Below, piece by piece: positions 34,784 through 43,953 of a DNA stretch of 64,000 nt. Position 1 is the stretch's first letter. Every line of letters begins with the position of its first letter. The stretch lies in assembly GCF_005405925.1 (NCBI RefSeq), contig NZ_BJHV01000001.1:6200001-6264000 (forward strand), given 5' to 3'. Under the pieces are notes generated by a model. That model had not been told where the DNA came from and made no database searches. It saw only the letters and a list, made by a program, of their open reading frames with translations. A program made the position numbers and the translations under genes. The stretch is from Streptomyces antimycoticus (lineage in GTDB: Bacteria; Actinomycetota; Actinomycetes; Streptomycetales; Streptomycetaceae).

Positions 34784-35767
34784 TTATGCGGGAAGGGAAT
34801 TCAGCCAGTCGACCAGCAGCCGGTTGATCTCCTCGGGGCGCTCCTGCTGGATCCAGTGGCCGCAGTCATCGAGGATGTGCGAGCCGATGAGCCCGGGCAG
34901 CGTGGTCGGGTATGCCTTGATCGCGTCGCCCATCCAGGTGGTGGAGGCGTCCAGGGCACCGCCGATGAAGAGAGACGGCTGGGTGATGGGCGCACCGTCG
35001 AATTCGGCCAGGTCCTCCCAGTCCCGGTCCATGTTGCGGTAGCGGTTCAGCGCCCCGCTCATTCCGGTGCGCTCGAACTCACCGGCGTAGACATCGAGGT
35101 CCCGCTCGCTCAGCCAGGCGGGCAGCCGCCCGGCGGGGAAGCGCTCGCGCAGCGTCGCGCCGCGCGTGAGGAAGTGCGGGTCGGGCAGGTCGGGGCCGGG
35201 CATGGTGTCGCCGGACAGCGCGGCGTAGATGCCCGCGAGCCAGCCGCGTACATCTGGTTCGATCTCCGTCTCGGCCCGGCCTGGCTCCTGGAAGTAGGAG
35301 ACGTAGAACTCCTCCTCCCCGCCCATCCCGGCGAAGACCTCACTGGGCCTGGGGCCGCCGCGCGGGGCGTACGGCACGCTCAGCAGCCCGACCGCGCGGA
35401 ACACATCCGGCCGCAGCAGGGCGGAGTTGGCGGCGGTGGGCGAGCCCCAGTCGTGGCCGATCACCACGGCGGACTCCTCGCCGAGCGCCTCCACCACGGC
35501 GACGTTGTCCGCCACCAGCTCCCGCATCCGGTACGCGTCCACCGCCCCGGGCCTGGACGAGCGCCCGTATCCGCGCACATCGATGGCGGCCACCCGGTAC
35601 CCGGCCGCGGCGAGCGCGGGCAGCTGGTGGCGCCATGAGTACCAGGACTCCGGGAAGCCGTGGACGAGCAGCACCAGGGGGCCGGTGCCCTGCTCCACGA
35701 GGTGGATCCGCCCGGCGGGGGAGGACACCAGACGGTGGGTGAGGTCGGTCGTGGGTGGCTGCGGCAT
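34784..35767 (-). CDS. Epoxide hydrolase-like alpha/beta hydrolase
   Basis: 327 residues from ATG35767 (GGGAGAGAA upstream). HGFPESWYSWRHQ is the oxyanion and HGxP region of soluble epoxide hydrolases; GHDWGS holds the nucleophile Asp; the two cap tyrosines probably lie in the lid (for example FYVSYFQ). CGHW near the C-terminus holds the catalytic His. It probably opens epoxides or esters of xenobiotics. It is a single-gene unit, since neither neighbour is an obvious partner. Confidence 0.85.
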   Translation of the reverse strand: MPQPPTTDLTHRLVSSPAGRIHLVEQGTGPLVLLVHGFPESWYSWRHQLPALAAAGYRVAAIDVRGYGRSSRPGAVDAYRMRELVADNVAVVEALGEESAVVIGHDWGSPTAANSALLRPDVFRAVGLLSVPYAPRGGPRPSEVFAGMGGEEEFYVSYFQEPGRAETEIEPDVRGWLAGIYAALSGDTMPGPDLPDPHFLTRGATLRERFPAGRLPAWLSERDLDVYAGEFERTGMSGALNRYRNMDRDWEDLAEFDGAPITQPSLFIGGALDASTTWMGDAIKAYPTTLPGLIGSHILDDCGHWIQQERPEEINRLLVDWLNSLPA

Positions 35768-35977
35768 GGTTCTCTCCCGGGGGCGCTCGGGCACGCACTC
35801 TGCGTGGCGGCCGACGGTCCGATCCTGCCGTGACCTGGGTGGCGCGGGCCATGTCTGTTGCCGGTTCGGCAAACTTGACCGTGGCCGTCGACCACGTTCC
35901 GTGGGTCAGGGGTGCGGAGTCAGGACGTCGCTCCCAGAATTGATCTCAGGGGGTTCTTCTCCTGGGAGGTGAGGGGC

Positions 35978-36274
35978 GTGGCGACCTACATCACGCTGCT
36001 GAACTGGACCGAGCAGGGAGTCAGTGCCTACAAGGACACCACGAAGCGCACCGAGGACTTCTCCGCGGCACTGAACAAGCTCGGGGCGAGGCTCGTGGAC
36101 ACCTACTGGACGGACGGGCCGTACGACCTCGTGTGCATCATCGAGGCCCCCGACGACGAGACCGCCACCGCGGCGTCCTTGCAGCTCGGCGCGCTGGGCA
36201 ATGTGCGCACCACGACACTGCGGGCCTTCGGCCGCGAGGAGATGCGGGGCATCATCGCCAAGGCCGCGGGCTGA
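35978..36274 (+). CDS. GYD-domain protein
   Basis: 98 residues from GTG35978 behind GGGAGGTGAGG. Small ferredoxin-like fold of the GYD family: ATYITLLNWTEQG, LGARLVDTYWTDGPYDLV (the GYD signature reads GPYD here) and a final RAFGREEM. Members form oligomers; the function is unknown. It is divergent from the epoxide hydrolase gene. Confidence 0.82.
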   Translation: MATYITLLNWTEQGVSAYKDTTKRTEDFSAALNKLGARLVDTYWTDGPYDLVCIIEAPDDETATAASLQLGALGNVRTTTLRAFGREEMRGIIAKAAG

Positions 36275-36383
36275 GGGGCGGTGGCGTTCGGCCGATGGCC
36301 TGACCCGGCTCGGAAGAGTCGGGCCAGGCCATCGAACCAACAACGGCGTGGTGCTACGTGCGGTGGTGCTACGTGATGTGGTG

Positions 36384-37847
36384 CTACTTCGTGGCGCGGC
36401 CGGACAGCTCCGTGCCGAAGGCGGCATCGGCTGCCGGGGAGCCGAGGTCGCCCGGCCCGATGAGGGCGGAGCCTTCGGCGGTGATCCCGTCGGCGCCCGC
36501 GTACAGGAGCGCCACCGCGCCCGCGCCCTCGGTCCGGTTCGGGACCCCGATGGCCAGGTCGGGCTTGCCGTCGCCGTTGTAGTCGGCCGCCGAGACGGCG
36601 TCACCGAACTTGTCGTTGCCCGCCATCTCGCCGGGAACGCCCTCGGTGTCGAGGGAGAACGTCTGCGCCCCCGCGTCGGTCAGCCAGTTCTTGGTGCCCT
36701 TGAGCACGGTGATGGCGCCGGCGTCGTTGTAACCGCCGGGGGCCTCGGCGGCGGTGTCGCTGACGACGAGGTCGTCATTGCCGTCACCGTTGATGTCGGT
36801 GAGCTGGGAGGCGGTGCCGCTCTGCGCCGCGCCCTTCCAGTCCACCGGGTTCGCGGTGTCGAGGCCCTGGGCGGTGCCCGGGTACGTCCGCAGGCGCTGG
36901 TCGTCCGGACCGTCCTCGAAGCCGGTGTCCGTGACGACGTCGTCCTTGCCGTCGCCGTTGATGTCACCCACCACGGCCTGGTACGAGGCGAACGGCAGCG
37001 CGACGTCCTCGCCCAGCGACTCGCTCTTCAGCCCCCCGGACGAACCGGGCAGCACGCCGAGCGTGCCCTCGTCGGCGGGGTCGTCCTGGTAGGCGACGGT
37101 GACCAGGTCGGCGAAGCCGTCCCCGTTGATGTCGCCCGAGGACAGATGCTCGATGCCCGCTCCGCCGCCGGGCGGGGTGACGCTGGACATCTTCGGGGTG
37201 GCCGTCTCGCGCAGGTTCGCCGCGCCGCTGACGATCTGGACCTCGGTGCCGTCGGAGATGGCGATGTCGTCGCGGCCGTCGTGGTTGTAGTCGCCCACGG
37301 CCATGGTGTCGCCGAACATCGCGTAGGCGGTGGCCTTCGGCGCGTGGAAGGCGATGGCGTCGCTGGACAGGCCGTCCTTCGAGCCGAAGACGACCGTCAC
37401 GGAACCGGCCCGCTTGACGTCGCCGATGGCCTCGTAGTTCGCGGCGACGATCAGATCGGTGTACCCGTCCCCGTCCACGTCACCGCGCACCACGGCCGAG
37501 CCGAAGTGATCCCCGGCCTCCGGGGTGCCGGGCACCCCCGCGCTGGCCTGCGACAACGTGGCGTGCCGACCGGTGTCCACGCCGCTCTGGGCCCCGTACG
37601 TCACGCCCACGTAGCCCGCCTTGGACTTCCCGGAGACGGTGCCGTCGGGCGCGCCCACTCCGAGGTCGGCATAGCCGTCGCCGTCGAAGTCGCCCGTGGT
37701 CTTTCCTGCCGCGGCAGCCCTGGGGGAGGGCTGGTTCTGGTCGGTCCCGTCGCCGTTCGACACGACGGCGCCGGCCCCGGCGGCCACAGCGGCGGTGACG
37801 ACGGCGCCGACCGCCACACCCACCACACCTCGGGTTCTATTGCGCAC
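36384..37847 (-). CDS. Secreted FG-GAP/VCBS repeat protein (integrin alpha-like propeller)
   Basis: 487 residues from GTG37847, preceded by GGAGGATTT. A hydrophobic signal (VGVAVGAVVTAAVAAGAGAV) is followed by seven calcium-binding repeats of the form DxDGDGxxDL: DFDGDGYADL, DVDGDGYTDL, DYNHDGRDDI, DINGDGFADL, DINGDGKDDV, DINGDGNDDL and DYNGDGKPDL. This is a complete seven-blade propeller like the integrin alpha head. No enzyme domain is attached. It is probably an extracellular adhesion or binding protein whose partner is unknown. Confidence 0.85.
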   Translation of the reverse strand: MRNRTRGVVGVAVGAVVTAAVAAGAGAVVSNGDGTDQNQPSPRAAAAGKTTGDFDGDGYADLGVGAPDGTVSGKSKAGYVGVTYGAQSGVDTGRHATLSQASAGVPGTPEAGDHFGSAVVRGDVDGDGYTDLIVAANYEAIGDVKRAGSVTVVFGSKDGLSSDAIAFHAPKATAYAMFGDTMAVGDYNHDGRDDIAISDGTEVQIVSGAANLRETATPKMSSVTPPGGGAGIEHLSSGDINGDGFADLVTVAYQDDPADEGTLGVLPGSSGGLKSESLGEDVALPFASYQAVVGDINGDGKDDVVTDTGFEDGPDDQRLRTYPGTAQGLDTANPVDWKGAAQSGTASQLTDINGDGNDDLVVSDTAAEAPGGYNDAGAITVLKGTKNWLTDAGAQTFSLDTEGVPGEMAGNDKFGDAVSAADYNGDGKPDLAIGVPNRTEGAGAVALLYAGADGITAEGSALIGPGDLGSPAADAAFGTELSGRATK

Positions 37848-38355
37848 AAATCCTCCATCAGTAACGCATTGGTCGCCCTGGAGCCCCGACTGCCACCTGT
37901 CTCCCCCGGCGGCCGGAACGGAAGGGTCACCAAAGTAGAGTTGTCTGGAAGCTGAACGGTTGCCCAACCGAAGAAGACCGAGACCGGGCCGTGATCTCCA
38001 ACCTTCCTGCTCAACTCCCTTGTGACGTAAGGCACTTGCCGCCTCGCCCGAGGTGCGGACACCCCGCCGACTCCCGTAGCTGAGCATGATGAATCGTCCT
38101 GTCCGGCAGGGCGATGGCGCGGGGATGGCAGGGCGACGGCGCGGGGATGGCAGGGCGACGGCGGGGCGTCCCTCCCCGTGGGGATCTGAGGGGACCTTCC
38201 GCCCCGTACCTCCGATGTGTGTGGGAATCGTTCCATCGGGGGAGCGGCTGGCCCCGCGTGTGCAGCGCACCACGTCGTCGCGATCTGCCCGCATGACCGC
38301 TGCCCGTCCCCCTGCCCCTGGCGTCCGGCCGCGCCGCTCGGTGGGCGAGCTCGCG
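37848..38355. other. Intergenic region with a 22-bp tandem repeat
   Basis: 508 bases without a supported gene. It includes the upstream region of the FG-GAP gene (an AT-richer part near 37850-37950) and two and a half direct repeats of GGCAGGGCGACGGCGCGGGGAT at 38105-38126, 38127-38148 and 38149-38166, the first with one change. Confidence 0.6.
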
Positions 38356-38910
38356 TCAGCGCGGTACGCCGAGGCCGTCGAGGACGATTCCCACGGCCCG
38401 CTCGACGCCACCGTCCTCGCCGGGGGTCGCCACATGGGCCAGGGCACGCAGCAGTACCGATACGTCGTCGGCGGTGGCGTCCGGTCTGGCGGCCCCGGCG
38501 GTCTGGGCGCGTTCGAGCGCCGACCTGAGGGCTCCGCGGAAGGCATCGACTGCCGCGGTGACCGGCTGGGACAGGCCGTCGCCGTCGTCGCTGTGCGGAG
38601 GCAGCAGATCCAGCAGGGTCATCTTGACGGCCCCGGTCGACACGAGGGTCCGCATCAAGGACGCGAACGCCCTGCCGGGGTCCGTGTCATCGGCGAGCCG
38701 GCGTGCCTCGTCGGTCAGCTTCTCGAGGTAGCGCACGGCGGTGGCCTCGATCAGGTCCTGCTTGGTGGGGAAGTGCCGGAACACCGTGGCGATGCTGACC
38801 TGTGCCTGCCGGGCGATCTCCTCCGTGGAACCCGCAGCCCCGCTCGCGGCGAACACCTGCTCGGCGGCGAGCAGAACGCGCTCCCTGTTGGCGGCCCCGT
38901 CTCGGCGCAT
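38356..38910 (-). CDS. TetR-family regulator of the hydroxylase gene
   Basis: 184 residues. HTH at about 10-55: VLLAAEQVFAASGAAGSTEE, IARQAQVSIATVFRHFPTKQDL. It is divergent from the FAD monooxygenase gene, with a palindromic site between them (38931-38946), so it likely represses both. The ligand is probably an aromatic substrate. Confidence 0.86.
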   Translation of the reverse strand: MRRDGAANRERVLLAAEQVFAASGAAGSTEEIARQAQVSIATVFRHFPTKQDLIEATAVRYLEKLTDEARRLADDTDPGRAFASLMRTLVSTGAVKMTLLDLLPPHSDDGDGLSQPVTAAVDAFRGALRSALERAQTAGAARPDATADDVSVLLRALAHVATPGEDGGVERAVGIVLDGLGVPR

Positions 38911-38930
38911 GCCGATTCCTCCTTGCGATC

Positions 38931-38946
38931 CGTAGTAGAGACTACG
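38931..38946. promoter_or_regulatory. Operator for the TetR/FAD monooxygenase pair
   Basis: Inverted repeat CGTAGT-AGAG-ACTACG; the half-site ATCCGTAGT recurs at 38928-38936 and 38951-38959. It lies in the divergent promoter gap. Confidence 0.55.
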
Positions 38947-39065
38947 TATGATCCGTAGTGACGACTTCGCTTAAGGATATGCCCTCGCGGCGCGCCGTGG
39001 CGCGGCCCGTGCAGGCCGGGGAACGGCTCCGTGGCGCGCTCACACGAAATTGAAGGGGTACAGCC

Positions 39066-40247
39066 ATGTCCGTAGTGGACGAAAACACCACGGTGGTGAT
39101 CGTGGGATCGGGAGTCGCCGGGCTCGCCCTCGGCAACTTCCTGCTGCGCAGCGGGATCGACTGCGTCGTCCTGGAAAAGCGCAGCCGTACGTACGTCGAG
39201 CAGCGGCAGCGGGCCGGGGTCATCGACCACCGCGCGGCACGCATGTTCAGGCAGTGGGGACTCGAGGACAGGGTGCTCGACGGCGTCCCCTTCGAACCGG
39301 TGTTGAACTTCCGGATCGACGGCGAGACACGCCCCTACACGTACCTGGCCGGGGACGGCGACGGACGCTTCTGCCCCCAGCAGGTGCTCGTTCGCCACCT
39401 CATCGATGTGTTCGTCAGCGACGGCGGAGACCTCCGGTTCGACGCCGACGACGTCTCGCTGGAGAGCGTTTCCGGTGACGAACGGCCCCTCGTGCGCTAC
39501 CGGGACAGCACCGGCACGACACGGACGGTCAGCTGCGACTTCATCGCCGGCTGCGACGGCGACCGCGGTGTCAGCCGGGCGACCATCCCCAGCGGCCATC
39601 TCACCCGCTACGCGCACGACTACGGGTACGCATGGCTGACCGTCCTGGCTGAGGTTCCCGCCAACCACCAGTCCATGATGGCGATCCATTCCCGTGGCTT
39701 CGCAGGCCAGTTCGCGCGCGGCCCCGAGGCGAGCCGCTTCTACCTCCAGTGTCCGCTCGACAGTTCCACCGCGGAGTGGACGGACGAGCGCATCTGGGAA
39801 GAGATCGAGACCCGCTTCGGCGAACCCGTGAAGACGCGGGGCGAAATCTCCAGCAAGCAGCTGGTGCCGCTGCGCAGCGTGGTCCACGACCCGATGAGCC
39901 ATGGCCGGCTGTATCTGCTCGGAGACGCCGCCCACATCGTGCCGCCCATGAGTGCGAAGGGAATGAACCTGGCCCTCCACGACGCCGACGTGTTCGCGAA
40001 GGCCGTCATCCGCCAGGTCGAGGAGCGGGACGCGAGCCTGCTCGACGCCTACTCGTCGACCTGCCTGCGGCACGTGTGGAACTACCAGGCATTCGCGGCG
40101 TGGTTCACCGACCTGATGCACGACTCCGGAGACGCCTCCTACCAGGGCGAGTTCCGGCGCCAGATCGCCCGGGCGGAGTTCGACCGCCTCTACGCGTCCG
40201 AAGCGGCGAACCGCCTGTTCGGTGAATTCCTCACCGGACTGAACTAG
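39066..40247 (+). CDS. pobA: PHBH-family FAD-dependent aromatic hydroxylase
   Basis: 393 residues. FAD motif GSGVAG at 15-20; QRAGVIDHRAARM is typical of 4-hydroxybenzoate 3-hydroxylase; the second FAD motif is GDAAHIVPPMSAKGMNLALHD. Length and both motifs match PobA, which converts 4-hydroxybenzoate to protocatechuate with NAD(P)H and O2. The upstream TetR is unusual, since pobA is commonly controlled by PobR-type regulators, so a related aromatic acid as substrate is possible. Confidence 0.82.
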   Translation: MSVVDENTTVVIVGSGVAGLALGNFLLRSGIDCVVLEKRSRTYVEQRQRAGVIDHRAARMFRQWGLEDRVLDGVPFEPVLNFRIDGETRPYTYLAGDGDGRFCPQQVLVRHLIDVFVSDGGDLRFDADDVSLESVSGDERPLVRYRDSTGTTRTVSCDFIAGCDGDRGVSRATIPSGHLTRYAHDYGYAWLTVLAEVPANHQSMMAIHSRGFAGQFARGPEASRFYLQCPLDSSTAEWTDERIWEEIETRFGEPVKTRGEISSKQLVPLRSVVHDPMSHGRLYLLGDAAHIVPPMSAKGMNLALHDADVFAKAVIRQVEERDASLLDAYSSTCLRHVWNYQAFAAWFTDLMHDSGDASYQGEFRRQIARAEFDRLYASEAANRLFGEFLTGLN

Positions 40248-40331
40248 GACCGGCCGGGAAGCGCTGGGCACAGCTCCTTCTGGAGATCCCCCTTTTCGAC
40301 GTGGCGGGCAGCCCAGGGACAGGACACCCTG

Positions 40332-40808
40332 TCAGGTCGCCCGACGGGTCATGTGCATGTGCCAGTTGGTGATCCAGGTGCGCCCCTCGTCGACGGAGAA
40401 CGCCTGCTCCCAGTGCGCGGTGGTCTCGGTGACCTCCGACCAGACGAAGCGGACCTTCACTCTGCGTCCGAGGTGTTCGTCGTCACCGTGGAAGACGCCT
40501 GTGCCGTCCGGCTCGAAACGGCCGGTCACAGGCGGGAAGAGCGTGCCGGTGCGCTTGCTCGCCCAGTACTGGGACCATGCGTCGGCGGCGGGGTCGTACA
40601 GCCGCAGGGTCAGTCCGGCGAAGCCCTTCGTCGGAAACTCGATCTCATCAAAGTTGGCCCGCCCGTCGAAGTGCGCGGAGGCGCGCGTGAGACCCGGGAA
40701 CTCCTCCCAGCGGTCTTCGCCCTCGGTGGGGTCGAGGAAGTCCTTGCGCCGACGGTTGACGACGTCGTACGTGCCGGTGAAGAAGCCGAAGCCGGTGCTG
40801 TTGTCCAT
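40332..40808 (-). CDS. DUF1579-like beta-barrel protein of unknown function
   Basis: 158 residues: FFTGTYDVVNRRRKDFLD, then a predicted mostly beta structure with conserved Trp residues (WSQYWASKRTGTL, HWEQAFSVDEGRTW) ending NWHMHMTR. It looks like a small calycin-like barrel. The gene is divergent from the WYL regulator gene, with a strong palindrome between them, so it is likely the regulator's target. No enzymatic motif is recognised. Confidence 0.7.
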   Translation of the reverse strand: MDNSTGFGFFTGTYDVVNRRRKDFLDPTEGEDRWEEFPGLTRASAHFDGRANFDEIEFPTKGFAGLTLRLYDPAADAWSQYWASKRTGTLFPPVTGRFEPDGTGVFHGDDEHLGRRVKVRFVWSEVTETTAHWEQAFSVDEGRTWITNWHMHMTRRAT

Positions 40809-40828
40809 GCGCCGGAGGCTAGGCCCAC

Positions 40829-40853
40829 TCCACTGACAGCAAGTGTCAGTGGA
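40829..40853. promoter_or_regulatory. Strong palindromic operator of the WYL regulator
   Basis: TCCACTGACA (40829-40838) and TGTCAGTGGA (40844-40853) are perfect 10-base arms around GCAAG. This is typical of YafY-type regulator sites, and it lies 21 bases before both starts. Confidence 0.65.
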
Positions 40854-40873
40854 CCTGGGTAGATTTCCCCGAC

Positions 40874-41845
40874 ATGCGCGCCGGCAGACTCCTCTCCCTC
40901 CTTCTCCTGCTGCAGAACCGCGGCCGGATGACCGCCGCCGAACTCGCGACGGAGCTCGAGGTGTCCGTCCGTACGGTCTACCGGGACGTGGAATCGCTGA
41001 CCGCGGCCGGCGTCCCGATCTACGGAGAGCCGGGCCATGACGGCGGTTACGCGCTCGTCGACGGCTACCGCACCCGCTTGACCGGGCTCACCGCCGATGA
41101 GGCCGAGGCATTGTTCCTGGCCGGGTTGCCGGGGCCCGCGGCCGATCTGGGGCTCGGCTCGGTGCTGACCGCGGCCGAACTCAAACTGGAGGCCGCCCTG
41201 CCGACCGAGCTGCGGCGCCAAGCGCGACGCATCCGCGAGCGGTTTCACCTCGACGCGCCCGGGTGGTACCGAGAGGCGGACGACGCCCCGCATCTGCCCG
41301 CGGTCGCGGCCGCGGTATGGCAGCGGCGGGCGGTCCACGTGCGCTACCGGCGCTGGTACGCCCCGGAGATCGTGGAGCGGCGGCTCGAACCGTACGGGAT
41401 CGTGCTCAAGGCGGGCCGCTGGTACGTGGTGGCGCACGCCGGCGCCGACACCCCCCGCACCTACCGGATCAGCCAGATCCTGGACCTCCGGCCACTCGAC
41501 GAGGAGTTCGTGCCACCCGCGGACTTCGACCTGGCATCGTACTGGCGGGCGCACACGGCGCAGTTGCAGGAATCGCTCTGGCAGGGGCGGGCGGAGATCC
41601 GGATCTCCCCGGCCGGGGCCGAGCGGCTGCGGGAAATCGGGGTGCCGGCGGTGATCGACGCCGTCGAGGCGGGGGAGGAAGAGCACACTGGCGGCTGGCG
41701 CCGCGCGCTCATCCCGATCGAGAGTCTGACGCATGCGGAGGGCGAGTTGCTCAGGCTGGGCGCGCATGTGGAGGTGGTGAGCCCGCCTGAGCTGCGGGAA
41801 CGGATCGCGGCAACGGCATTGGCGCTGGCGGCGCGCTACGGCTGA
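40874..41845 (+). CDS. DeoR/WYL-domain (YafY-type) transcriptional regulator
   Basis: 323 residues. An N-terminal winged helix (LLLLLQNRGRMTAAELATELEVS, then VRTVYRDVESL) followed by a WYL domain from about 140 (RYRRWYAPEIVERRLEPYGIVLK, GRWYVVAHAG, TYRISQI). WYL domains bind small ligands or nucleotides. It probably represses the divergent beta-barrel gene through the 40829-40853 site. Just after its stop lies a 36-bp tandem repeat. Confidence 0.88.
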   Translation: MRAGRLLSLLLLLQNRGRMTAAELATELEVSVRTVYRDVESLTAAGVPIYGEPGHDGGYALVDGYRTRLTGLTADEAEALFLAGLPGPAADLGLGSVLTAAELKLEAALPTELRRQARRIRERFHLDAPGWYREADDAPHLPAVAAAVWQRRAVHVRYRRWYAPEIVERRLEPYGIVLKAGRWYVVAHAGADTPRTYRISQILDLRPLDEEFVPPADFDLASYWRAHTAQLQESLWQGRAEIRISPAGAERLREIGVPAVIDAVEAGEEEHTGGWRRALIPIESLTHAEGELLRLGAHVEVVSPPELRERIAATALALAARYG

Positions 41846-41850
41846 AGGCG

Positions 41851-41950
41851 ATGACGGACGCCGAGGCAGCCCGTCCCCTGAAGGTGATGACGGACGCCGA
41901 GGCAGCCCGTCCCCTGAAGGCGATGACCGACGCCGGGGCAGCCCATCCCC
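41851..41950 (+). repeat. 36-bp tandem repeat (minisatellite)
   Basis: Units 41851-41886 and 41887-41922 differ by one base or two; a third, shorter unit runs to about 41950. In one frame it reads MTDAEAARPLKV repeated. The region 41846-42039 otherwise holds no gene. Confidence 0.7.
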
Positions 41951-42039
41951 GACGCGGGCGGCCGGGCCCCAGCCCTGCCCTGCCCTCTGACCGAGCCGTC
42001 CAGGGATCGGCGAGTGGATCGAACGGACCCGGGGCACGG

Positions 42040-42633
42040 TCAGCGTGGTTGGCGTAGTCCCGCGACGAGGAGCTTGACCAGCCGGCGGGCGTCGTAGTCG
42101 GGATCGCTTTCGGCGCCGATGCAGAGGTTTCCGATGCCGCGCATGAGCTGAATGGCGCTGAGGCCGGAGCGGATCTCACCGGAGGCGACGGCAGCGTCGA
42201 GGAGCTGGGTGCACACCGGGAGAAGACGGTCGACGAAGTAGGCGTGCAGCGTTTCGAAGCCGGCGTTGTCGGCCTGCATCGCGGCGGCCAGGCCGTGCTT
42301 GGTGACCAGGAAGTCGACGAACAGCTCGACCCACGCTTCGAGGGCGGCGTGCGGTGTCGGGCTGGTCGCCAGCAGGGCCGGGCCCGCCTCGGCGCAGGCT
42401 TCGACCTGGTGGCGGTAGACGGCGATGATGAGGTCCGCCCGGGTGGGGAAGTGGCGGTAGATCGTGCCCATCCCGACACCGGCCTCGGCCGCGATGTCGC
42501 GCACCGGTGCTTCCACGCCCGAGGCGACGAAGACCGCGGCGGCCGCGTCCAGCAGGGTCTGCTGGTTGCGTCGGGCGTCCTTGCGCTTGGACCCGGCTGA
42601 GCTTCCCGCGCTCCGGCCGCTGTCGTTCACCAC
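42040..42633 (-). CDS. TetR-family regulator
   Basis: 197 residues from GTG42633 (or GTG42630), with AAGGAG upstream. HTH around 20-65: LLDAAAAVFVASGVEAPVRD, IAAEAGVGMGTIYRHFPTRADL. The C-terminal part matches the SbtR-like group (ETLHAYFVDRLLPV). It is divergent from the hydrolase-epimerase pair, with a long dyad between them. Confidence 0.85.
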   Translation of the reverse strand: MVNDSGRSAGSSAGSKRKDARRNQQTLLDAAAAVFVASGVEAPVRDIAAEAGVGMGTIYRHFPTRADLIIAVYRHQVEACAEAGPALLATSPTPHAALEAWVELFVDFLVTKHGLAAAMQADNAGFETLHAYFVDRLLPVCTQLLDAAVASGEIRSGLSAIQLMRGIGNLCIGAESDPDYDARRLVKLLVAGLRQPR

Positions 42634-42669
42634 GGCACTCGCACTCCTTCCATGACCGGCCTTGCAAAG

Positions 42670-42708
42670 CGGAACATCGCTCCGTATTGTTAGCGGAGCA
42701 ACGTTCCG
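42670..42708. promoter_or_regulatory. Extended dyad operator of the divergent TetR
   Basis: Nested inverted repeat: CGGAAC (42670-42675) pairs with GTTCCG (42703-42708), and GCTCCG (42679-42684) pairs with CGGAGC (42694-42699). It lies between the TetR gene and the alpha/beta hydrolase gene. Confidence 0.55.
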
Positions 42709-42929
42709 GTTCAGCCATGATGGCAGACCGGGGGACGGGCGACCAGGCCGTCCCCTGCCCTCGCACGCTCCACCGGAGCGAACAGCACACGCGGTCGTCG
42801 ATACCCGGCGTCGATGCGGCCGGGTGTGACCAACCCTCCTCGCTCCCTCCCCGGCCCGCCCCGCGGCGCCACGGACCACCCCGGGCCCCCGAACCACCAG
42901 CGCGAAGAATCCGAACGGAAGGCACTCCC

Positions 42930-43889
42930 ATGCCCATCCCCACGTCCACGCCCGACGCGAACACCACGAACGCGCAGCAGATCGAGGGTGCGCCCACCAC
43001 GGTGGTATCCGCGAAGCCGGTCGTCCTGCCCGCCCCGGGCCGCGGGGAGGACCTCCAGGTCCGCGTGTCCGCCCCCGCGACCGGCGGCGATCTGCCCGTC
43101 ATCGTCTTCTCGCACGGCTTCGGCTGGTCGATGAACGGCTACGCCCCCCTGGCGGACTACTGGGCCGCTCACGGCTTCGTGGTCATCCAGCCCACCCACC
43201 TCGACTCCCGGACGCTCGGCATCCCCGCCGAAGACCCCCGCACGCCGCGGATGTGGCGCTTCCGTATCGAGGACCTCACGCGCGTCCTGGACGGACTCGA
43301 CGTTCTGGAAGCCTCCGTCCCCGGCCTCGGCGGGCGCCTCGACCGCGAACGCATCGCCGTGGCAGGCCACTCCTGGGGAGCCCAGAGTGCGAGCGCGCTG
43401 CTGGGCGCGCGCGTCCTCGGCGCCGACGGCGTTCCCGGCGAGGACATGTCCGACCCCCGCGTCAAGGCGGGCGTGCTGCTCGCCCTGACCGGCCTGGGCG
43501 ACGACCTGACCCCGTTCGCCGTCGAACACCTCCCCTTCATGCGGCCGTCCTTCGACACCATGACCACACCGGCCCTCATCGTCGCCGGGGACAACGACCA
43601 GTCCCAGCTGTCCACCCGCGGACCCGACTGGTTCACCGACCCGTACACCTACAGCCCGGGAAACAAGGCCCTGCTCACGCTCTTCGGAGCGGAGCACTCG
43701 CTCGGCGGCATCCCCGGGTACGAGGTCGCCGAGACGACGGACGAGAGCCCCGCGCGCGTCGCTCTGATCCAGCACCTCAGCACGGCCTTCCTCCGCAGCG
43801 CCCTCCACCCCGAGGACACCGGCTGGAAGACGGCGGTCAGCGCCCTGGAAGACGACCCCAGCGCGCTGGGGAAGCTGCAGAGCAAGTAA
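42930..43889 (+). CDS. Chlorophyllase-like alpha/beta hydrolase
   Basis: 319 residues from ATG42930 (GGAAGG upstream). PVIVFSHGFGWSMNGYAPLAD (oxyanion region) and AGHSWGAQSASA (nucleophile Ser in GHSWG). Asp and His are probably in VAGDNDQS and FGAEHSLGG. No signal peptide. It is followed 64 bases later by an epimerase-like gene and regulated by the divergent TetR. Confidence 0.8.
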   Translation: MPIPTSTPDANTTNAQQIEGAPTTVVSAKPVVLPAPGRGEDLQVRVSAPATGGDLPVIVFSHGFGWSMNGYAPLADYWAAHGFVVIQPTHLDSRTLGIPAEDPRTPRMWRFRIEDLTRVLDGLDVLEASVPGLGGRLDRERIAVAGHSWGAQSASALLGARVLGADGVPGEDMSDPRVKAGVLLALTGLGDDLTPFAVEHLPFMRPSFDTMTTPALIVAGDNDQSQLSTRGPDWFTDPYTYSPGNKALLTLFGAEHSLGGIPGYEVAETTDESPARVALIQHLSTAFLRSALHPEDTGWKTAVSALEDDPSALGKLQSK

Positions 43890-43953
43890 GAGAGCCCTCC
43901 AGCGATCAAGACCGCTACAGAACAGAACCGCTACAGAACAGAAGGGACAAGCG

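Noticed and set aside
41851..42057. Repeat-containing ORF as a real peptide gene
   Set aside because: No ribosome-binding site, and the ORF is created by the tandem repeat after the regulator stop.
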